The notes beneath the pieces are model-generated. The model searched no databases. It was given only the letters and a program-made list of their open reading frames with translations, and had not been told where the DNA came from. The translations under genes were made by a program, and so were the position numbers. Positions 60,103 through 64,000 of a stretch of DNA of 64,000 nucleotides are shown piece by piece (positions within the stretch are counted from its first letter, which is position 1; each line of letters begins with the position of its first letter). This stretch comes from an uncultured Bacteroidales bacterium (GTDB lineage Bacteria; Bacteroidota; Bacteroidia; Bacteroidales; Paludibacteraceae). The stretch spans positions 1 to 64,000 of the forward strand of contig CAMOUL010000002.1 of assembly GCA_946626605.1 (NCBI GenBank), in the 5' to 3' direction.

Positions 60103-60710
60103 TATGGGCGGATAATTTTGAAGCTGTTATCAGCATTGATTTTGATGATTGTACTGGGTTCGTGAGGCGTCTCGTCGTCCCGTCTGAATAAGCAAACGTA
60201 GTCTGTATGGTCTAGGATTAGTCTTACTATCTCCTTATAATACCTCGCAGTTGGTTCGCCGGAGATGTTAGCGGATGTGGAGACGATCGGTCTCTTGAGT
60301 TGTGCGCAGAGCGCGTTGCTGAACGGCTCCTTGGTAATACGTATTCCGACAGATCCGTCTTCGGCTATCAGGTTTGGTGCCAAATGGCGGGCGTTGGGGT
60401 AGATGATCGTCAATGGCTTTGCGGGTGAACTGTCACTACAGGAGGAGGAATCTTCATCGCAAGCGGTTTGTAGGAGCATTTCTGCGGACTCGGGGACATC
60501 GACATAGTAGTCAAGTTTGGCAGCGGAATCGAGGAGGACGAGCATGGATTTGGAATCCTCGCGTTTTTTGAGCGCATAGATGCGTGCGACCGCTTCGGGA
60601 TTCGTAGCGTCACAACCAATTCCCCACACAGTATCTGTGGGGTACACGATGATTCCTCCTTGTCGCAAGACGCGCAGAGCTGCTTGTAAGTCTTCTTTGT
60701 CGTACCGCAT
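60102..60710 (-). CDS. tsaC: L-threonylcarbamoyladenylate synthase
   Basis: 202 residues from the ATG at 60710, which the promoter supports; the ATG at 60734 lies upstream of the predicted transcript start. Sua5/YwlC/YrdC family, making threonylcarbamoyl-AMP from threonine, bicarbonate and ATP. GGIIVYPTDTVWGIGCDA, KKREDSKSM and the C-terminal PIVSTSANISGEPT are diagnostic. A cysteine-serine-rich stretch (about 90-110) is unusual and looks like a low-complexity insertion. Confidence 0.93.
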   Translation of the reverse strand: MRYDKEDLQAALRVLRQGGIIVYPTDTVWGIGCDATNPEAVARIYALKKREDSKSMLVLLDSAAKLDYYVDVPESAEMLLQTACDEDSSSCSDSSPAKPLTIIYPNARHLAPNLIAEDGSVGIRITKEPFSNALCAQLKRPIVSTSANISGEPTARYYKEIVRLILDHTDYVCLFRRDDETPHEPSTIIKINADNSFKIIRP

Positions 60711-60731
60711 AAAAATTGCACAATTTGGGTG

Positions 60732-60762
60732 CAAAATTACAAAAAAAAAGGCAAAAAACCAA
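60732..60762 (-). promoter_or_regulatory. tsaC promoter
   Basis: Reverse strand TTTG (60762-60759), 19 bases, TAATTTTG (60739-60732). Confidence 0.62.
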
Positions 60763-60809
60763 AGAAAATGCAGAAAATCGACGAATTAAATCAAAAAAAT
60801 CGCGGAATA

Positions 60810-60841
60810 TTTGGTTATTTGGAAAAATTGTAGTAATTTTG
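60810..60841 (+). promoter_or_regulatory. pckA promoter
   Basis: TTTG (60810-60813), 20 bases, TAATTTTG (60834-60841); leader about 87 bases, A-rich, with no Shine-Dalgarno sequence. Confidence 0.7.
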
Positions 60842-60934
60842 TAGCCCCTTAAGTAGCGCGCGTCCGTAAGGCACGCATGTATGCAAAAAATATAAGGAAT
60901 AAATCAAAACAAAAACAATAAACAAATTAAACAA

Positions 60935-62539
60935 ATGAAAGAGTTAGATTTAACTAAGTATGGTATCAAGGGCGCAACCGTAATTGCACACAACCCTTCT
61001 TACGAGTACCTCTTTGCAGAGGAGACCAAGCCTGAGTTGACCGGTTATGACAAAGGTCAGGAGACCGAGCTCGGCGCAGTAAACGTAATGACAGGTATTT
61101 ATACCGGTCGTTCTCCTAAAGACAAATACATCGTTGATGACGCTCAGAGCCACAACAACGTTTGGTGGACCTCTGAGGGTTATAAGAACGACAACCACCC
61201 GATGTCTGAGGACGTTTGGGCAAAGGTGAAAGAGCTGGCTATCAAGGAGTTGAGCAACAAGAACCTCTATGTAGTTGACGCTTTCTGCGGCGCAAACAAA
61301 GAGACACGTCTGGCTGTTCGCTTCATCGTTGAGGTAGCATGGCAGGCTCACTTCGTTAAGAACATGTTCATCCAGCCGACCGCAGAAGAGTTGGAGAACT
61401 TCGAGCCGAACTTCGTGATCTACAACGCTTCGAAAGCCAAAGTAGAGAACTACAAAGAGCTCGGTCTGAACAGCGAGACCTGTGTAGCATTCAACACCAC
61501 GAGCCGTGAGCAGGTGATCATCAACACCTGGTATGGCGGTGAGATGAAGAAAGGTATGTTCTCGATGCAGAACTACTACCTGCCTCTCCGTGGCATCGCT
61601 TCGATGCACTGCTCGGCTAACACCGATATGGAGGGCAAGAACACCGCAATCTTCTTCGGTCTGTCGGGAACCGGTAAGACCACTCTGAGTACTGACCCGA
61701 AACGTCTGTTGATCGGTGACGACGAGCACGGATGGGATGACGAAGGCGTATTCAACCTCGAAGGCGGTTGCTATGCAAAGGTAATCAACCTCGACAAAGA
61801 GAGCGAGCCGGACATCTACAACGCTATCAAGCGCAACGCACTTCTTGAGAACGTAACGGTTGACGAGAACGGCAAGATCGATTTCGCAGACAAGAGCGTA
61901 ACCGAGAACACCCGTGTTTCCTATCCGATCAACCACATCGAGAAGATCGTTCGTCCGATCTCTGCAGGTCCTGCTGCAAAGAACGTGATCTTCCTCTCTG
62001 CTGACGCATTCGGCGTACTGCCTCCTGTATCAATCCTTACTCCGGAGCAGACGAAATACTACTTCCTGAGCGGCTTCACCGCTAAGTTGGCAGGTACCGA
62101 GCGCGGTATCACCGAGCCGACCCCGACTTTCTCGGCTTGCTTCGGCCAGGCATTCCTGGAGCTCCATCCGACCAAATACGCAGAGGAGCTGGTTAAGAAG
62201 ATGGAGAAGAGCGGTGCAAAGGCATATCTGGTTAACACCGGTTGGAACGGAACCGGCAAGCGTATCTCGATCCGCGACACCCGTGGTATCATCGACGCTA
62301 TCCTTGGTGGCGACATCCTGAACGCTCCGACGAAGAAGATCCCGTATTTCAACTTCGAGGTACCGACCGCACTTCCGGGCGTTGATCCTGCTATCCTCGA
62401 TCCGCGTGACACCTATGCTGACGCTGCTCAGTGGGAGGAGAAAGCAAAAGACCTCGCAGCTCGCTTCATCAAGAACTTCGACAAATACACGTCGAACGAA
62501 GCAGGCAAGGCACTCGTTGCTGCAGGTCCGCAACTTTAA
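60935..62539 (+). CDS. pckA: phosphoenolpyruvate carboxykinase (ATP)
   Basis: 534 residues. Interconverts oxaloacetate and PEP with ATP/ADP; in anaerobic Bacteroidales it fixes CO2 and makes ATP in the succinate route. P-loop GLSGTGKTT (242-250), the following [11 protein letters not shown] metal site, [16 protein letters not shown] (substrate arginine) and [13 protein letters not shown]. Codon use is strongly biased (AAC, GAG, CTG-rich), indicating high expression, as for fba and secDF. Confidence 0.97.
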   Translation: MKELDLTKYGIKGATVIAHNPSYEYLFAEETKPELTGYDKGQETELGAVNVMTGIYTGRSPKDKYIVDDAQSHNNVWWTSEGYKNDNHPMSEDVWAKVKELAIKELSNKNLYVVDAFCGANKETRLAVRFIVEVAWQAHFVKNMFIQPTAEELENFEPNFVIYNASKAKVENYKELGLNSETCVAFNTTSREQVIINTWYGGEMKKGMFSMQNYYLPLRGIASMHCSANTDMEGKNTAIFFGLSGTGKTTLSTDPKRLLIGDDEHGWDDEGVFNLEGGCYAKVINLDKESEPDIYNAIKRNALLENVTVDENGKIDFADKSVTENTRVSYPINHIEKIVRPISAGPAAKNVIFLSADAFGVLPPVSILTPEQTKYYFLSGFTAKLAGTERGITEPTPTFSACFGQAFLELHPTKYAEELVKKMEKSGAKAYLVNTGWNGTGKRISIRDTRGIIDAILGGDILNAPTKKIPYFNFEVPTALPGVDPAILDPRDTYADAAQWEEKAKDLAARFIKNFDKYTSNEAGKALVAAGPQL

Positions 62540-62567
62540 ATAAATGATACAAAGATAAATTACAACT

Positions 62568-64000
62568 ATGCAAAACAAAGGACTTGTTAGAATTCTGGCG
62601 GTGTGCCTTGCGTTGGTATGCGCCTTCTACCTGTCGTTCTCTCTGGTGACGAGCCACTATGATAAGAAAGCAAAAGAGTACGCAGGTGGTGACGATGCGA
62701 AAGAGTACCTTTATCTGGACTCGATAGCAGCAAAGAAAGTATGGTTTGGTTACACCCTGAAAGAGTGCCGCGAGAAAGAGATCAATCTCGGTCTGGACTT
62801 GAAGGGTGGTATGAACGTGACGATGGAGGTGTCTGTACCGGACATTCTCGATGCGTTGAGCGGTCATAACGAGACTCCTAATTATAAAGAGGCTCTGGCA
62901 CGTGCAAAACAGAAACAGAAATCCAGCGGTACCGATTTCGTGACGTTGTTCATTGAGTCGTACCGTGAGGTGGATCCGGATGGCCAGCTGGCTTCTATCT
63001 TCTCGACCTTCGAGTTGAAGGACAAGGTGACGCTGAACTCGACCAATTCAGAGGTAGAGAAAGTGATCCGCGAGGAGGTTGACGGTGCTATTCAGAACTC
63101 GTTCAACGTGCTCCGTACGCGTATCGACCGTTTCGGTGTTGTTCAGCCGAATATCCAGAAACTGGCTCAGCCGGGTCGTATCCTGATTGAGCTGCCGGGT
63201 ATCAAAGAGCCGGAGCGTGTTCGTAAACTGCTTCAGGGTTCGGCTAACTTGGAGTTCTGGGAGACCTATGAGGCTTCCGAGCTCCTGCCGATATTGGCGC
63301 AAATCAACCGTGAGTTCGCTGCTACGAACGTAGCTGAGGCTGGCGAAGAGGCAAAAACAGCAGAGGTTGCTGAGGCTCCGAAGGCTGAAGAGGCTCCGAA
63401 AGCAGAGGAAGGTGAGCTCGCTGATTTGGTTGATAACTTGGGCGCAGACAGCGCTGCCGTTGAGGCAGATCAAGAGGCTCAGTTGGCAGAGTACAAGAAG
63501 AACAACCCGTTGTTCGCCATCCTCAATCCGTCCATCAACCAAGCCGGTCAGGCTTATCGTGGTCCGGTGATCGGTACCGTTCATTATGTGGATACCGCCA
63601 AGGTAAACGCGATGCTGAACTCGCAGATTGCGAAAGCTGTGCTGCCGCGTGACGCTCGTTTCTACTGGACAGTAAAAGCTATTGACGAGGCAGGTAGTTA
63701 CTACCAACTCGTAGCGCTGAAGGCACAACGTGACGGTCGTGCTTCGTTGGAAGGTGATGTGATCACCGACGCTCGTGCAGACTTCTCGCAGCTGAGCGCT
63801 TATGCCAACGTATCAATGAGCATGAACGCTGAGGGTGCTAAGACCTGGCAGCGTCTGACCAAAGATAACATCGGCAAATCTGTGGCAATCGTGTTGGACG
63901 GCTATGTATATAGCTTCCCGACCGTGCAGAACGAGATAGCAGGTGGCAACAGCCAGATCACCGGTAACTTCACTGTCGAAGAGGCCAAAGACTTGGCTAA
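62568..64000 (+). CDS. secDF: protein translocase SecDF fusion, N-terminal (SecD) part, cut by window edge
   Basis: Starts at the ATG at 62568 and stays open to the window end (477 codons). First membrane helix LVRILAVCLALVCAFYLSFS, then INLGLDLKGGMNVTMEV, the SecD landmark, and GAIQNSFNVLRTRIDRFGVVQPNIQ, IKEPERVRKLLQGSANLEFWE, and a late VAIVLDGYVYSFP. An Ala/Glu-rich insertion (about residues 255-305, AEEAPKAEE) precedes the porter domain, a Bacteroidota feature. Bacteroidota usually have SecD and SecF fused; the window cannot show this. Follows pckA by 28 bases. Confidence 0.92.
   Translation, partial: MQNKGLVRILAVCLALVCAFYLSFSLVTSHYDKKAKEYAGGDDAKEYLYLDSIAAKKVWFGYTLKECREKEINLGLDLKGGMNVTMEVSVPDILDALSGHNETPNYKEALARAKQKQKSSGTDFVTLFIESYREVDPDGQLASIFSTFELKDKVTLNSTNSEVEKVIREEVDGAIQNSFNVLRTRIDRFGVVQPNIQKLAQPGRILIELPGIKEPERVRKLLQGSANLEFWETYEASELLPILAQINREFAATNVAEAGEEAKTAEVAEAPKAEEAPKAEEGELADLVDNLGADSAAVEADQEAQLAEYKKNNPLFAILNPSINQAGQAYRGPVIGTVHYVDTAKVNAMLNSQIAKAVLPRDARFYWTVKAIDEAGSYYQLVALKAQRDGRASLEGDVITDARADFSQLSAYANVSMSMNAEGAKTWQRLTKDNIGKSVAIVLDGYVYSFPTVQNEIAGGNSQITGNFTVEEAKDLA

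Noticed and set aside
60950..61936. Long reverse-strand open frame opposite pckA (328 codons)
   Set aside because: Antisense to an intact, strongly codon-biased gene; product is valine/leucine-rich nonsense with no family resemblance.

Overview
The window is chromosomal DNA from a member of the Bacteroidota, most probably order Bacteroidales. The grounds are family-level recognition of lineage-typical proteins (GldB, GldH, the DUF4491, DUF2851 and DUF5606 families, a TonB receptor with a Bacteroidales-style N-terminus), the absence of Shine-Dalgarno sequences, and the Bacteroidota promoter form TTTG-N20-TAnnTTTG, seen at 18 sites with almost invariant spacing. GldB, GldH and a secreted protein ending in a type IX-like sorting signal suggest a type IX secretion system. 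All identifications come from reading the sequence; no database search was run.

Layout. 1-7344: aldolase fragment, a four-helix-bundle protein, two tandem fucose-isomerase-like genes, gtrA, then rsmA-corA, nadA, a DUF4491 gene and an outer-membrane-type protein. 7446-10698: an M3-like lipoprotein peptidase split by one in-frame TGA, and a DUF2851 gene. 10707-19099: a four-gene restriction-modification operon with a type III-like Mod, a second large gamma-type N6-adenine methyltransferase, a 201-residue protein with a nuclease-like motif, and a Res helicase-nuclease. This is the strongest candidate for an unusual system. 19474-31987: TonB receptor, endo/exonuclease/phosphatase-fold protein, secreted cargo coupled to a membrane TPR-HTH regulator, two related esterases around a glycosyltransferase, sufS and an aldehyde dehydrogenase.

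32034-45078 is a long leftward run: mreB-mreC-mreD-mrdA-rodA (cell elongation), yraN, mnmG, a perfect parS centromere site, apt, uvrC, tsaE, DUF456, a LolD-like ATPase and gldB. 45478-48394 is a small accessory block (two WG-repeat proteins facing a PD-(D/E)XK nuclease plus a receiver-like cREC protein) whose two outer genes share a 38-bp leader element. 48581-64000: a secreted six-repeat protein, bcp, tRNA-Asn, a rightward operon (PfkB kinase, plsC, HIT, holB, ricT, gldH, trmB, CPBP protease), a leftward group (zinc-ribbon protein, Nif3, DUF5606, xseB, polyprenyl sugar transferase, tsaC), then pckA and the 5' part of secDF.

Links between genes: TsaE and TsaC both serve the t6A tRNA modification; MreBCD, PBP2 and RodA form one wall-elongation machine; GldB, GldH and the secreted cargo fit type IX secretion. 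A further layer is a set of short dispersed repeats (small hairpins separated by A-rich or AAAC spacers) that lie between genes, inside reading frames, and at several gene ends where they supply the stop codon.
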